The notes: generated from the sequence alone by a model not told the origin. Shown: positions 25,035-34,605, counted from the stretch's first letter. The stretch: DNA of 64,000 nt from Jiangella asiatica (GCF_004349065.1 NZ_SMKZ01000013.1:1-64000); one strand, 5' to 3'. Made by a program: numbers and translations.

Positions 25035-25409
25035 GTGGCACAGCGGCGTGAACTTCCCCGGGACTGGCCTGGCCTAGCTCGCGAGCTCGGCCTGCGCGTA
25101 CGCCAATTCCGTGAGGCCTACGAGACGCCGGACGGGCGCCTGCTGACACAGGAGGATCTCGCGCATCGAGCGGGCTTGAGCCGCAACCACATTCAGAACA
25201 TCGAAAACGCCCGGAACAACGCCCGCGACGCATCGGGCAAGCCCGCGCCTGGGCCTGGAAACCCTGGACTGGCAACCCTCCTCGCGATCGCCCGAGCTCT
25301 CAACGTCCAACTGCTCGACCTGCTCCCTGACCAACTCCTTCCCGAAGACATCAGGGATCGACCCTGGCCTGAAGGCGATGCCCAGCCGGCGGAGATGGAC
25401 AGCGCCTGA
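25035..25409 (+). CDS. XRE-family helix-turn-helix regulator
   Basis: 124 aa from GTG 25035. HTH of the Cro/CI type: GLRVRQFREAY ... LTQEDLAHRAGLSRNHIQNIENARNN, then a linker with LATLLAIARALNVQLLDLLPDQ. The frame is open back to TTG 24996, but that codon overlaps the TATAGT -10-like hexamer, so the shorter start is preferred; neither has a good ribosome-binding site. It stands alone, divergent from the oppBC pair and upstream of a decayed gene fragment. Targets unknown. Confidence 0.7.
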   Translation: MAQRRELPRDWPGLARELGLRVRQFREAYETPDGRLLTQEDLAHRAGLSRNHIQNIENARNNARDASGKPAPGPGNPGLATLLAIARALNVQLLDLLPDQLLPEDIRDRPWPEGDAQPAEMDSA

Positions 25410-25611
25410 ACAGCGTCCGTTGCCGATGCACCGTCGCGCGTGCGAGCAACTCGTGTCGCACGCCCAACTTGTTGGGCACAACCCTACGAGCTGACCCGAT
25501 CTGGCGTCAACCGACTCCACTCACTGCTGGCCGTGGGCGCGGGCGAGCTCATGGGGGCGCGGGGCACCTTGCCCGACGGCTGAAGCGTCGTCGCACGGGC
25601 GCTCCGAAAGG

Positions 25612-26030
25612 CGGTTGGAGTTCTTCAGCGGCGGCCCGGCGGCGGACGCGCGGCCCTACTTCGACCAGTCAGGCCATCACCTTGTCGCGGCCGAGGAGGT
25701 GGTGCCGCGCTCCGCGGGATCGGCATGGGTGCTCATCTGTCCGGCCGCACGACTCATCGGCCGCGACCTACTCGCCGTGCAGGGTCTGCAACCCCGCCGC
25801 GAGCGGCGACAACGTCGTCAGCCAGTGAGTCATGGCACAGTTCGGGCCCGTTCGGTCACGTGGCACTGCTGCGGCAGCGACGGCAGACACTCAACCACCC
25901 GATCGGGCGCGACAACCGAGTCACGGGCGACGACGTCGAGGCACCGACCCACTCGCTGCGGACCCGCTCACCATGGCGAAGGACGTCGTCCCGGAGCTCG
26001 ACCTGTACGCCAGGCCGCAGACGAGTTCCC
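25612..26030 (+). pseudogene. Decayed copy of the C-terminal (HEPN-like) part of the 36.2-kb regulator gene
   Basis: Translation from 25615 gives EFFSGGPAADARPYFDQ and HLVAAEEVVPRSAGSAWVL, nearly matching LELFSGPEADGRPYFD and HLAAAEEVAPDSAGSAFVL of the gene at 36186-37592, and the match continues at DNA level. An in-frame TGA stands at 25826-25828 where the intact gene has a Cys codon (TGT), and about 25 nt later a small deletion shifts the frame; FGHVALLRQRRQTLNHPIGRDNRVT follows in the new frame. The N-terminal two-thirds are missing. This is a relic of a duplicated gene. Confidence 0.8.
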
Positions 26031-26072
26031 GGACATCGGCAGTCCCGGTCGGCGTGTGACACACCACGACCG

Positions 26073-27608
26073 TCAACCACGTTGAGCCTGCCGAAGGAAG
26101 ATCACCGCGACCAGCGCCACCAGCGACAGCGCGGCAGCGACCAGGAACGATGCCGCAGCCGCGTCGCCGTAGGCCTCCGCGACGACCTGCCGCACGCGTG
26201 CGGATGAGTGCGACCATGCGGCGGCTGCGGCGCCGCCGTTGTCGATTCGCACGTCGGCGGCGCCCGCCCCCAGCCGCTCGTCGACGAGCCCCGCCAGACG
26301 GGACGCCGTAACCGCACCGATGACGAGGACCCCGGTCGCGCCTCCGATCGCCTGAGAGAACGCCACAGACGCCGAACCGGCGCCGACCTCTCGGTCGTCC
26401 AGTCCGTCCTGACCGGCCAGGAGGAGAGTCTGCATTGTCGCGCCGACGCCCGCGCCCAGAAGAGTCATGTATGCACCCACGAGCAGGAGGGGCGTTGTGT
26501 GGCCGATCGTGGCCATGAGACCCAGGCCCCCGGTCATGAGCGCGGTTCCAGCGACGAGGATCATTTTCCATCCTCCGGATCGCGACACACGACGACCCGA
26601 CACCGTGGATGCGAGACAGAGGCCAAGCATCATCGGTGACATCAGCAAACCCGCCTGGCTCGGCGTTCTGCCATGGGCGATTTGAAAATAGGGCCCTAAG
26701 AAGACCAGCGCGCCGACCATCGCGCCGCCGGCGCCAACACTCCCAATGACCACCAGGACCATCGTGCGTCGCCTCATCAATCGCGGCGGCAGAATCGGCC
26801 GCGACACCCGGTGCTCGACGAGCACAGCCAGTCCGATCAGGAGGACACCGCCCACGACGATCATCACGCTGGTGAATGAGAGCCACCCGAAGCTCCTGTC
26901 CACCATGGACATCCAGAGCAGCAGAACAGCGACACCGCCCGGGATCAGCAGAGCTCCCAGCCAGTCGATACTGGCCTTCACCCGCGTCACAGGCAGGTCC
27001 AGCGTCCGCTGAAGCACCACGAGGGCACCGACGGCGAGAGGCGCACAGATCCAGAAGCACCACCGCCAGCCCATCGAGGAAGCATCTGCGATCAACCCAC
27101 CCAGCACGGGCCCGCTGACAGTGGCGACGGCCATGACCGCACTCAAATGGCCCAGGTACCGACCACGCGCGCGGTGGGGAACCAGCGAGGCAAGCACGAT
27201 CTGAACCAGGACCTGCAGCCCACCCATGCCCACGCCTTGCAGCAGGCGGAACGCGATCAGCGTCGGCGCGTCCTGCGAGAACCCGGCCAAGATCGACGCC
27301 AGCACGAAGATCGATATCGCGGCTTGCACCAACAGCTTCTTGCTCACCTGGTCAGCCAAGCCGCCCCATAGCGGCATGGCTGCCGTCGCTGTCAGCAGCG
27401 CGGCTGCGACAACCCACGAGTACTGATCCTGGCTGCCACCGAGATCGGCCACGATGGTAGGAAGTGACACGGAGACCATGGTGCCGGCGAACATCGCGAC
27501 GAACGCCGCCATGAGCAGCCCGGTGAACGCCCCCCAAATCCCGTGCTTTGGCTCGGCTTGCCAGCACCGGACATCGCCGTGCCGGACATCACAACCTTGA
27601 CCATTCAC
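26073..27608 (-). CDS. MFS efflux transporter, DHA2 (14-TM) family
   Basis: 511 aa from GTG 27608. About 14 membrane segments; DHA2 marks are LPTIVADLGGSQDQYSWVV after the first segment, the motif-A-like GGLADQVSKKLL, LQGVGMGGLQVL, and SGPVLGGLIAD (motif C). Proton-coupled export of drugs or self-made products. It starts 4 nt after the PapA5-like gene, so the two are co-transcribed; the longer frame to 27704 would overlap that gene and is rejected. The pairing suggests that the acylated product is the export substrate (inference). Confidence 0.9.
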   Translation of the reverse strand: MNGQGCDVRHGDVRCWQAEPKHGIWGAFTGLLMAAFVAMFAGTMVSVSLPTIVADLGGSQDQYSWVVAAALLTATAAMPLWGGLADQVSKKLLVQAAISIFVLASILAGFSQDAPTLIAFRLLQGVGMGGLQVLVQIVLASLVPHRARGRYLGHLSAVMAVATVSGPVLGGLIADASSMGWRWCFWICAPLAVGALVVLQRTLDLPVTRVKASIDWLGALLIPGGVAVLLLWMSMVDRSFGWLSFTSVMIVVGGVLLIGLAVLVEHRVSRPILPPRLMRRRTMVLVVIGSVGAGGAMVGALVFLGPYFQIAHGRTPSQAGLLMSPMMLGLCLASTVSGRRVSRSGGWKMILVAGTALMTGGLGLMATIGHTTPLLLVGAYMTLLGAGVGATMQTLLLAGQDGLDDREVGAGSASVAFSQAIGGATGVLVIGAVTASRLAGLVDERLGAGAADVRIDNGGAAAAAWSHSSARVRQVVAEAYGDAAAASFLVAAALSLVALVAVIFLRQAQRG

Positions 27609-27612
27609 GAAG

Positions 27613-28836
27613 CTAGCCGGCCAACGCCGACACCTGAATCTCGATCGCTTTGGACATTCGTTGCCTGTCCTGAGGTGAATAGACGCTCGCCGAGTACCGA
27701 CCAAGAATGCTGAGGTGACCGTCGTAGGTGTAGACGACGAAGAGCGGCCTATGGCTCATGTGATCCCGGGATTTGAACACTCTCAGCCAATCGGTGATCA
27801 CCATCCCTGGCGGCTGTTCGAATCGGGGAACGCGCCCGAGGTTCGTGATGCTCAGCCCCGGCAGGTCCGCCGACCGCTGCTGATCGCGGGTCCCCTCGGC
27901 CCGCAGCTCCCACATCGGACGTACGGCGCGCTCCTGCAGCGCCGTCGTCAGCTGGGCCTTGACTTGGGAACCAATGGCGATCGGATCGCTGGCCACCGTG
28001 ACGACCACGTTCGCCACGTGTGTCCCCAGCATGCCGACCGCTTCGTCGACCCCCACCGGAGGCGAGAGGTGTTTGCGCAGATCCACCAAGGACGTGCAGG
28101 ACATCCATCCGTAGTGCGCCGACGATGCCGGAGGCGCCTGTCGCCGCATGGCCAGGAGCAGCGCTCCACACACAAGGCCATGGACCGACGTACCGTGCTG
28201 ACGCGCCACCACCGGGAGGGCTGCCGTGATCTCCCTTCCGAACCGCACCCTCTCGTCGACCACATCGCACAGCTCGGGGCCGCTTTCCTCATCGCCTGCT
28301 CCCGTGGGCGGTCCGACGGCTGTGACGTTCCAGCCCCGTTCGGTGAAGAGCTCCAGCGGTGCAGCCGGCAGCGATCGCGTCGTCTGGATCGAGACCTCTG
28401 TTCCCTCGACGATCGCGCTGTACAAGCGCCAGAGTTCCGCGAACGTTGCCGTCCAGTTGAGCCCGTCTATAACCGCGTGGTCCGCGCGCAACGCGACGTA
28501 CACGAACCGACGATCACGCACGATGCTCAGCTCGGCCACCCCGTTGCCTGGGTCCCAGGAACTGTCCGCGAGCTTCCGCAACGTCTCCATGTCACCGTCG
28601 CGGACGACGATCCCCGGCCGGTGGTCGGGATCGACCTCGAGCAGAAACCGCTCGCGATCGGACCTGATGCGCGCCTTGAGAACTGGGTACCGCACACACA
28701 CCAGCTCGTAGGCGCAGGCGAGAGAGCTGACATCCACTTCGCCCTCGATCTCCGCGACTTGAATCGGCGGCGAGACATTGCGCAGAAATACTGTCTCGAT
28801 GTCATCCAAGTAGCGGCATATTTCAGGCATCGCCAT
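27613..28836 (-). CDS. PapA5-like condensation-domain acyltransferase
   Basis: 407 aa. Chloramphenicol-acetyltransferase-like fold of the condensation superfamily; the active-site motif is ADHAVIDGLNW with H120 and D124-G125 (xHxxxDG), and the second half has a SCTSLVDLRKHL segment with the conserved R near 263 and SITNLGRVP. PapA5-type enzymes join an acyl-CoA or carrier-bound acyl chain to an alcohol, as in mycobacterial glycolipids. No adenylation or carrier domains. Upstream gene is a CoA-transferase (134 nt gap); downstream is an efflux pump (4 nt). The first H of HH is replaced by Asp. Confidence 0.8.
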   Translation of the reverse strand: MAMPEICRYLDDIETVFLRNVSPPIQVAEIEGEVDVSSLACAYELVCVRYPVLKARIRSDRERFLLEVDPDHRPGIVVRDGDMETLRKLADSSWDPGNGVAELSIVRDRRFVYVALRADHAVIDGLNWTATFAELWRLYSAIVEGTEVSIQTTRSLPAAPLELFTERGWNVTAVGPPTGAGDEESGPELCDVVDERVRFGREITAALPVVARQHGTSVHGLVCGALLLAMRRQAPPASSAHYGWMSCTSLVDLRKHLSPPVGVDEAVGMLGTHVANVVVTVASDPIAIGSQVKAQLTTALQERAVRPMWELRAEGTRDQQRSADLPGLSITNLGRVPRFEQPPGMVITDWLRVFKSRDHMSHRPLFVVYTYDGHLSILGRYSASVYSPQDRQRMSKAIEIQVSALAG

Positions 28837-28970
28837 GCTTCCAACCCGGTTAGACGAATGTCTCGTTCATCGTCCTTCCGGGGGAAGTTCGGGGCCAGGT
28901 GGCTGCTTCAGCCGCCTCATTCACCGCTCGCCGGATGGTCCTGACCAGCCGATCGCCTGAACGACCGTCG

Positions 28971-30188
28971 TCAGATCACGCCCTCCTCGCTCAGGGCCAT
29001 CATCCGCTCGTTGGTGAATCCAAGAATCCCCTGATAGACGGCCACATTGTCGGCACCGACCTCACGACCAAGATGCTCCACAGCCCCCGGTGTGCGCGAC
29101 AGCCGCATGACGGGTGCTTGTACGGTGACCTGGCCGAGATCGGGATCCTTGATCGGCACGAACGCCTTCCGCTGAACCAGATGCTCGTCCTCGAGAAGCT
29201 CCACGACGTCGTAGACCGGCGCCGCCGCCACGCCGTGATCCGTGAAGGTCTTCATCGCGTCGTCCAGGGTCTTTGCCGAGATCCACTCGGCGACCAGTCG
29301 ATCGATCTCCACCGCGTTCGCCAGCCGGCCCTGAGCGTCCGCGTACGCAGGCTGGCTCAGGAGGTCCTCCCGGTCGATCGCCAGAAAGACTCGTCGCGCG
29401 ATGCTCGGCGCACTTCCCGACATCGCGATCCACTTACCATCGAGCGTGCGATAGGTGTTGCGCGGGACTGACACGTCCCAGCGGTTTCCCATCCGCTGCG
29501 CGACGAGGCCCAGTTGGTCGTAGCTAAGCACCGTATGCTCGAGCAGCCTCGCCAGGGGTTCGATCAGATTGACGTCGATGAGCTGGCCGTCCCCGCCGCC
29601 CACATCGCGGTGGTGCAGGGCCATCATCACACCCGACAGTGCGGTCAGTGCTGCAACGCTGTCCGCGAGCATGAAGGGCGGAAGCGTCGGAGGGCCGCTC
29701 GGCTCGCCGGTGAGATGGGCGAACCCACTCATAGCTTCGCCCAGCGTGCCGAAACCCGGCTGGTCGCTACGAGGCCCACCGGCACCGAACGCGGTGATGT
29801 GCAGCATCACGAGCCCGGCGTTGACGTCACGCAGTTCCTCGTAAGCAAGTCCCCACGTCCGCAGCGTGCTCGGCCGCGTATTCATGATCAATACGTCTGA
29901 GGCCGCGACGAGCTGCTTGAAGACGTCCTGACCCGCTCGGAGGCGGAGGTTTAGGCTTGCCGTCTTCTTGTTGCGGCTCATGCTTTTCCACATCAGCCCG
30001 ACCCCGTTCTTCTGGGGTCCCCAGTGTCGTAGCGGATCTCCAGAGCCGGGCTGCTCGACCTTGATGACCTCGGCGCCGTACTCAGCCATCATGGTGGCCA
30101 CGAACGGGCCCGCACCGAGGGTTGCCGCATCAACGACCCGGACACCGGAAAGCGCGCCCATCGTTGGCGCTCGGTCGGACCTCTTCAT
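28971..30188 (-). CDS. CaiB/BaiF family CoA-transferase
   Basis: 405 aa, the standard length for class III CoA-transferases. GVRVVDAATLGAGPFVATMMAEYGAEVIKVE at the start, then GDPLRHWGP and NKKTASLNLR, and the C-terminal swivel domain. Moves CoA between carboxylic acids. ATG 30188 has GAGGAG upstream. It lies between the CocE-type hydrolase (63 nt gap) and the PapA5-like acyltransferase, so it may activate the acid that the latter transfers (inference). Confidence 0.9.
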   Translation of the reverse strand: MKRSDRAPTMGALSGVRVVDAATLGAGPFVATMMAEYGAEVIKVEQPGSGDPLRHWGPQKNGVGLMWKSMSRNKKTASLNLRLRAGQDVFKQLVAASDVLIMNTRPSTLRTWGLAYEELRDVNAGLVMLHITAFGAGGPRSDQPGFGTLGEAMSGFAHLTGEPSGPPTLPPFMLADSVAALTALSGVMMALHHRDVGGGDGQLIDVNLIEPLARLLEHTVLSYDQLGLVAQRMGNRWDVSVPRNTYRTLDGKWIAMSGSAPSIARRVFLAIDREDLLSQPAYADAQGRLANAVEIDRLVAEWISAKTLDDAMKTFTDHGVAAAPVYDVVELLEDEHLVQRKAFVPIKDPDLGQVTVQAPVMRLSRTPGAVEHLGREVGADNVAVYQGILGFTNERMMALSEEGVI

Positions 30189-30251
30189 CGTTCTCCTCGA
30201 TGTTTCGTGTCGCCATGAGCGACGTTCGCCTGTCAGACTGATCCGTTCGTT

Positions 30252-32216
30252 TCAGCTGCCATAGGAATGGGCAAGTGACGATTCCCATATCTTGGAGAAG
30301 ACGATCAGCCCATTGATGGCAATCTCGCCCTTCGCCCACAGGCTGGCCTGGTTGCAATGGACTACGGCCTCGATTGAGACCTCCTCGCCTGTAGTCAGCA
30401 CCACCCTCGCAGTGTGGCGTCCCCTCGTGATCGCAGCCTCGGGTGCACTCCGCCGCACGGCGGCTCGCGCCTCGCCGCTGATTTCGACTCGATGCCCCGG
30501 ACCCACCTGACTCCGAAGGCCAGGTTCTCTGATCAACACCTCGATCCCGTCGTACACCGGATCCCTGGTGATCAGCCACGGGGGGGCGAACTCCGCGATC
30601 GCCGGGCGAGAGGTGTCCGCGTCCCACCCCGCCGACAGCTCCGCCCCTGGGGCCTCCCACAGGATCGGGACCGTAATCTCGAGGCGGGACACACTGATCG
30701 TCGCCGGAGCGGGCAAAGGCACGAGCCGGGGAAAGTCCGAGTCGCTGAGCACCACGCGAAGGCGATGCCCGGCGCGCACTCTGTAAAACGTGACTCGGAG
30801 CGGGACACGGTGGGACTCTCCCCGAGCGTTCGGGGTGACGACGCCGGCAGCAATGAATGTGGACCGCCCCTGGGGATCGACGTCCGCCAGCTTGATCACG
30901 ATCCGTTGCAACGGTCGACCGATTGTGTCGTCGGCGACGCGTACCACCACCTCCCCGCGCCCGCAGATCAGTACATCGTCAGGAAGCGGTTCGCTGGTCG
31001 CACTCAGGGCCCGGACGTCATCGGAATGCTGGTCCAAGGGGGCACCGAACCCTGGGTTGATGATTCCCCAGAGACCGCTGAGACTGCCCACGGTCGGATC
31101 CGGCTCATAGACGCCGATGGCCCATGGCGACGAGTGCGCCGGCGCGTTCCCCGCACGAAGTGTCAGATCGGCACCGGTCGCAAGGGTCAGCTCGTCAGCC
31201 GTCGACATCGGCGGCCACGACTCATAGGTACGCCAGCCCGGATGGTCGCCCTGGACATAGAGCGCGACCGGTGGCTCGGACATCAGCCCATCGTCGATCC
31301 CGCGGAGCCAGTGGTCCCACCAGCGCAGGGCGATCGTGTAGAAGTCGATCGATCCGTAGATCAGTGCCGTGCCGGGAAAATAGTGGGCCCACGGACCGAT
31401 CATGAGCCTCTTAGGACCTCTCACCCGTTCGTAGACGCGAACCATCGCATCCGCATAGACGTCGCGCCAACCACCGACGCAGAACGTCGGAATCGAGATC
31501 GCTCCGACGTCCACCTTGCGTTCCCGAAGCTCCGGGTCCCCGGCCGGTCTGGCCAGATCGAGAACCAGAGGACTCGAGTCCTGCATCCGCGCGCGCCATC
31601 GGCCTTGCTCATCTGGGGATGTGTAGTTGTTCAACGGTGGTAGCAATTGCTCCATGATCATCTGGCTACCCCACCTGGCCCGCTGATGGAGGTCGGTGCG
31701 GGCACCGTCGTGCTGGAAGGCATCACGCTCAGGGTCGATAGGGCACATCAGCGGCATAATGGCCTTCAACGAAGGACAACCAGCAGCCGCAGCTCGCAGC
31801 GTCGTCACTCCGGCGTAGGAGATGCCCCACATCCCGACGTCACCGGTGGACCACTCCTGCGACGAGGCCCACTCCACGACCGTGCACACGTCCTCGGTTT
31901 CGTCCGGGTGGAACTTCGGCAGCGCGGTACCATCCGACGACCCATGGCCACGCAGTTCGGCGAGCACAACCGCATAGCCGCGCTCAGGCCAACGACGTAG
32001 GAAAGGCTCGTCGTCGGGAATGAAGTCTTTTCGGTATGGAGAGACCGAAACGAGCACGGGGACGGCGTGCGGCGTCACCGGCAAATAGAGATCGGCCGAC
32101 AAGGTTATCCCCGGATCAGCCGTGGGTATCCGCACATCCCGCCGGACCAGGACGTCATAAATGCCGCTGCGATCTTCTGAGGTGATCCCTGAGGCCAGAA
32201 TTTGATGAGAGTCCAT
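30252..32216 (-). CDS. CocE/NonD-type serine hydrolase (X-Pro dipeptidyl-peptidase fold)
   Basis: 654 aa. Alpha/beta hydrolase with catalytic Ser133 in WGISYAG, oxyanion Tyr in SPYRKDF (61), and a helical cap; the C-terminal jelly-roll (about 440-650) contains the typical LRVTFYRVRAGHRLRVVLSDSDFPR. Cleaves esters or amides. No signal peptide. Probably the first gene of an operon with CaiB, PapA5-like and MFS genes, transcribed from the 210-nt gap upstream. Confidence 0.9.
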   Translation of the reverse strand: MDSHQILASGITSEDRSGIYDVLVRRDVRIPTADPGITLSADLYLPVTPHAVPVLVSVSPYRKDFIPDDEPFLRRWPERGYAVVLAELRGHGSSDGTALPKFHPDETEDVCTVVEWASSQEWSTGDVGMWGISYAGVTTLRAAAAGCPSLKAIMPLMCPIDPERDAFQHDGARTDLHQRARWGSQMIMEQLLPPLNNYTSPDEQGRWRARMQDSSPLVLDLARPAGDPELRERKVDVGAISIPTFCVGGWRDVYADAMVRVYERVRGPKRLMIGPWAHYFPGTALIYGSIDFYTIALRWWDHWLRGIDDGLMSEPPVALYVQGDHPGWRTYESWPPMSTADELTLATGADLTLRAGNAPAHSSPWAIGVYEPDPTVGSLSGLWGIINPGFGAPLDQHSDDVRALSATSEPLPDDVLICGRGEVVVRVADDTIGRPLQRIVIKLADVDPQGRSTFIAAGVVTPNARGESHRVPLRVTFYRVRAGHRLRVVLSDSDFPRLVPLPAPATISVSRLEITVPILWEAPGAELSAGWDADTSRPAIAEFAPPWLITRDPVYDGIEVLIREPGLRSQVGPGHRVEISGEARAAVRRSAPEAAITRGRHTARVVLTTGEEVSIEAVVHCNQASLWAKGEIAINGLIVFSKIWESSLAHSYGS

Positions 32217-32426
32217 TCGACGTACCCCCGGCCAGCGCGAATGGTTGGCAGCTCGAGCACCAACCGACGTCGCGGGCCTGGTCCTCGGCGCACACCGGCG
32301 CCAAGAATTAACGAAGAAGGTCTTCGGCAGAAATTATATGTTGGCCACTGGGAAGCTGTCAATGTCACCGAATGAGACGTTCTGCTATGTGCCTCGCGGG
32401 TGATTTGTCGGCTCGATCTCGACCGA

Positions 32427-33302
32427 CTAGTCGACGTTACGGGCGCTGCCTGGATAAGCCAGCATTCGTCTCGCACGGTCGATGATCGGTTTTCCAATGA
32501 GTTCGCCATCGAGAACGGCGACCGATCCGTCTTTTGATGCGGACACAATTTTCTCCGCCCGCTTGAGCTCTTCTGCGGAGGGCGCGAAAACCGCTTGAAC
32601 CGCGGCGACCTGACGGGGGTGTACGCAGAGTTTCCCGGTGAAGCCGATGGCGGCGGCATGCCTGGCATCGGAGACCACGGCGTCCTCATCAGCGATCGTT
32701 GTCGTGATCCCGTCGATCGGAGGAGCGATTCCTGCCGCCGCCGAGGCGAGCACGACCTCGGAACGTGCGTGAACCAGAGCGGACTTGTCCGCATGATCGA
32801 TTCCGAGCTCGCTCGCGAGGTCGATGTTGCCGAACACCGCGCGAATGACGCCGGGCACCGAGCAGACCTCGCGTGCAGCGAGGATCCCAGCGGAGACCTC
32901 GAGCAGCGGCAGGATGCACGATCCCGGCGACAGCCGCCGTAGCACGTGCGAGACCTGTGACTGGTGAGAAACCTTCGGCAAGATCACGGCGCTTCGCCAG
33001 GTACTCAAGGCGGCGACATCGTCGTCATGCCACGGCGTGTCGACCGAGTTGATCCGCACGATACCTTCGCCGCCAGAGGCCAACCAGCGCTCGACGTTCG
33101 CACGGGCCATGGACTTCAGCCCTGGACCAACAGCATCCTCGAGATCCAACATGATCCAGTCCGCACCGCTGCGTGCAGCCTTCTCGAAGCGTTCAGGGCG
33201 ATGGCCGGGCACGGCAAGCAGTGCGGGTGCCTGAGCCAACGATTGCCAGTTCGGATGAGTCTCGCGGTGCGCGTCTGTCTTCATCGGATCGTCCAGGTTC
33301 AC
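32427..33302 (-). CDS. CitE-like HpcH/HpaI aldolase/CoA-ester lyase (copy 1)
   Basis: 291 aa TIM-barrel. LDLEDAVGPGLKSMAR (CoA/metal region), R in VRINSVDTPW, E in PLLEVSAGI, D in FGNIDLASELG (metal ligands), and GKLCVHPRQ at the end. Family members cleave or form malyl-, citramalyl- or 3-hydroxyacyl-CoA. Start GTG 33302; ATG 33284 is also possible. Divergent from a second copy at 33497 across a shared 194-nt promoter region. Confidence 0.88.
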   Translation of the reverse strand: MNLDDPMKTDAHRETHPNWQSLAQAPALLAVPGHRPERFEKAARSGADWIMLDLEDAVGPGLKSMARANVERWLASGGEGIVRINSVDTPWHDDDVAALSTWRSAVILPKVSHQSQVSHVLRRLSPGSCILPLLEVSAGILAAREVCSVPGVIRAVFGNIDLASELGIDHADKSALVHARSEVVLASAAAGIAPPIDGITTTIADEDAVVSDARHAAAIGFTGKLCVHPRQVAAVQAVFAPSAEELKRAEKIVSASKDGSVAVLDGELIGKPIIDRARRMLAYPGSARNVD

Positions 33303-33496
33303 CCGTGGTACGCCGCAGCGTTCTGCTGCCAGCTTGGCCCGTCGCCACGAATACTGCTGGCCTCAATGGTGCCAGACCAGGGGGCGGTTCCAGGCACGAC
33401 CGCCAGGGGTTGTTTCACTCTAAGAGATCGCCCTTTTATGCATGGTGCCATAGGCTGATCCCGAACACGACAGACCTCGTGGAGGGGTGGCGCGGC

Positions 33497-34378
33497 ATGA
33501 CGGTCGGGGGCATCGTGTTGACCAGGCTCTATGTTCCCGCGGACCGCCCTGACCGTGCACGCAAGGCCTTCGCCAGCTCTGCCGACGTGGTCATCCTCGA
33601 CCTGGAGGACGCTGTCACGACGTCAGCCAAGCACGGTGCCAGGCGGTCGATACCAGACCTGCTCGCCGCCTCCGAGGGGCGGCCTCTGGAAGTTCGTGTG
33701 AATGCATTGAGCACCGTCTGGGGTGTACCGGACCTCGAGGCGATCGCACCTCTTCCGGCAGAGGTTGGCGTTCAACTGCCCATGGTGTCCTCCCCCACCG
33801 AGGTCGAATCGGCCCAGCGAATCGTCGGTGATCGCCCGGTGCATGTCCTGGTCGAGACTGCCGCTGGAATAGAGGCGCTCGGTGAGATCGCTGCCGTACC
33901 CGGGGTAGCGTCGATCGGCCTCGGCGAGGTCGACTTGAGCGCCGATCTTGGTGTCACAAGCGACGACGGCCTCGCGTGGTGCCGGCAGCGAGTCATCGTG
34001 GCCGCTCGCGCTGCGGGCTTGCCTCCACCCAACGCGGCTGTCTACCCGAACATCGATGACGTCGAAGGGCTGGCGGAGTCCACGTCACGCGCGCGAGACT
34101 GGGGGTTCGTCGGCCGCGCGGCGATACATCCTCGGCAGCTACCAGTCATCGAGATGGCCTTCGCACCGATGTCCGGCGAGATCCAGCGTGCGCGTCAAGT
34201 CCTGGACACGGTGGCCGCTGCGAGCGCCCGCGGGCACGGTACGTCGACACTGCCAGATGGCAGCTTTCTTGACATCGCGATGATCCGGCAGGCGCGTCGG
34301 GTCCTGGCCTTGCACGAGCGTGCGCAAAGACCAGGCTCAGCCGGCGTCGCCGACAGCTCGAGACCCCCCCGTTTGTGA
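33497..34378 (+). CDS. CitE-like HpcH/HpaI aldolase/CoA-ester lyase (copy 2)
   Basis: 293 aa. Same fold as its divergent neighbour: RLYVPADRPDRARKAFASSADVVILDLEDAV, VRVNALSTVW, LVETAAGI, LGEVDLSADLG and GRAAIHPRQLPVIEMAF. The two differ throughout, so they are old paralogues with probably different substrates. ATG 33497 follows GGAGGGG at 33481, which rules out the in-frame extension from 33173. Ends 5 nt before the convergent small gene at 34384. Confidence 0.88.
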   Translation: MTVGGIVLTRLYVPADRPDRARKAFASSADVVILDLEDAVTTSAKHGARRSIPDLLAASEGRPLEVRVNALSTVWGVPDLEAIAPLPAEVGVQLPMVSSPTEVESAQRIVGDRPVHVLVETAAGIEALGEIAAVPGVASIGLGEVDLSADLGVTSDDGLAWCRQRVIVAARAAGLPPPNAAVYPNIDDVEGLAESTSRARDWGFVGRAAIHPRQLPVIEMAFAPMSGEIQRARQVLDTVAAASARGHGTSTLPDGSFLDIAMIRQARRVLALHERAQRPGSAGVADSSRPPRL

Positions 34379-34383
34379 CCCGG

Positions 34384-34605
34384 CTACTCGGCGATCCAGG
34401 TGCGGTCGGTCCAGACGAAGACAGGGACGGACTCACCGTTGCGCTCAATGAAGTGGTGAAGGTCGAAGTGCTCGTAGCCCGCCCCGAATAGAATTTTCAG
34501 CCGGCCCTCGACGACGGCGGATCGATCGACTGCGATGCGCGGGCCTATGCCCGTACAGCCGACGAGTTCGACCTCCACGTCATGTGCTTCGCCCCGTCCG
34601 GTCAT
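34384..34605 (-). CDS. Small conserved-type protein of unknown function
   Basis: 73 aa. The segment KILFGAGYEHFDLHHF and the end VFVWTDRTWIAE resemble small actinomycete proteins (DUF5988-like, from memory) that often lie in biosynthetic clusters. A strong ribosome-binding site, GAGGAGG, precedes ATG 34605 at good spacing, which supports translation. Co-directional with and 271 nt downstream of the PtmE-like gene. Function unknown. Confidence 0.65.
   Translation of the reverse strand: MTGRGEAHDVEVELVGCTGIGPRIAVDRSAVVEGRLKILFGAGYEHFDLHHFIERNGESVPVFVWTDRTWIAE

Noticed and set aside
25462-25477. Palindrome GCCCAAC-tt-GTTGGGC taken as a terminator of the XRE gene
   Set aside because: A 2-nt loop cannot form a stable RNA hairpin; it may be a protein site, but there is no partner evidence.
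27613-28836. Stand-alone NRPS condensation domain indicating a peptide synthetase cluster
   Set aside because: No adenylation or carrier domains anywhere in the window; the neighbours (CoA-transferase, pump) fit a PapA5-type acyltransferase.
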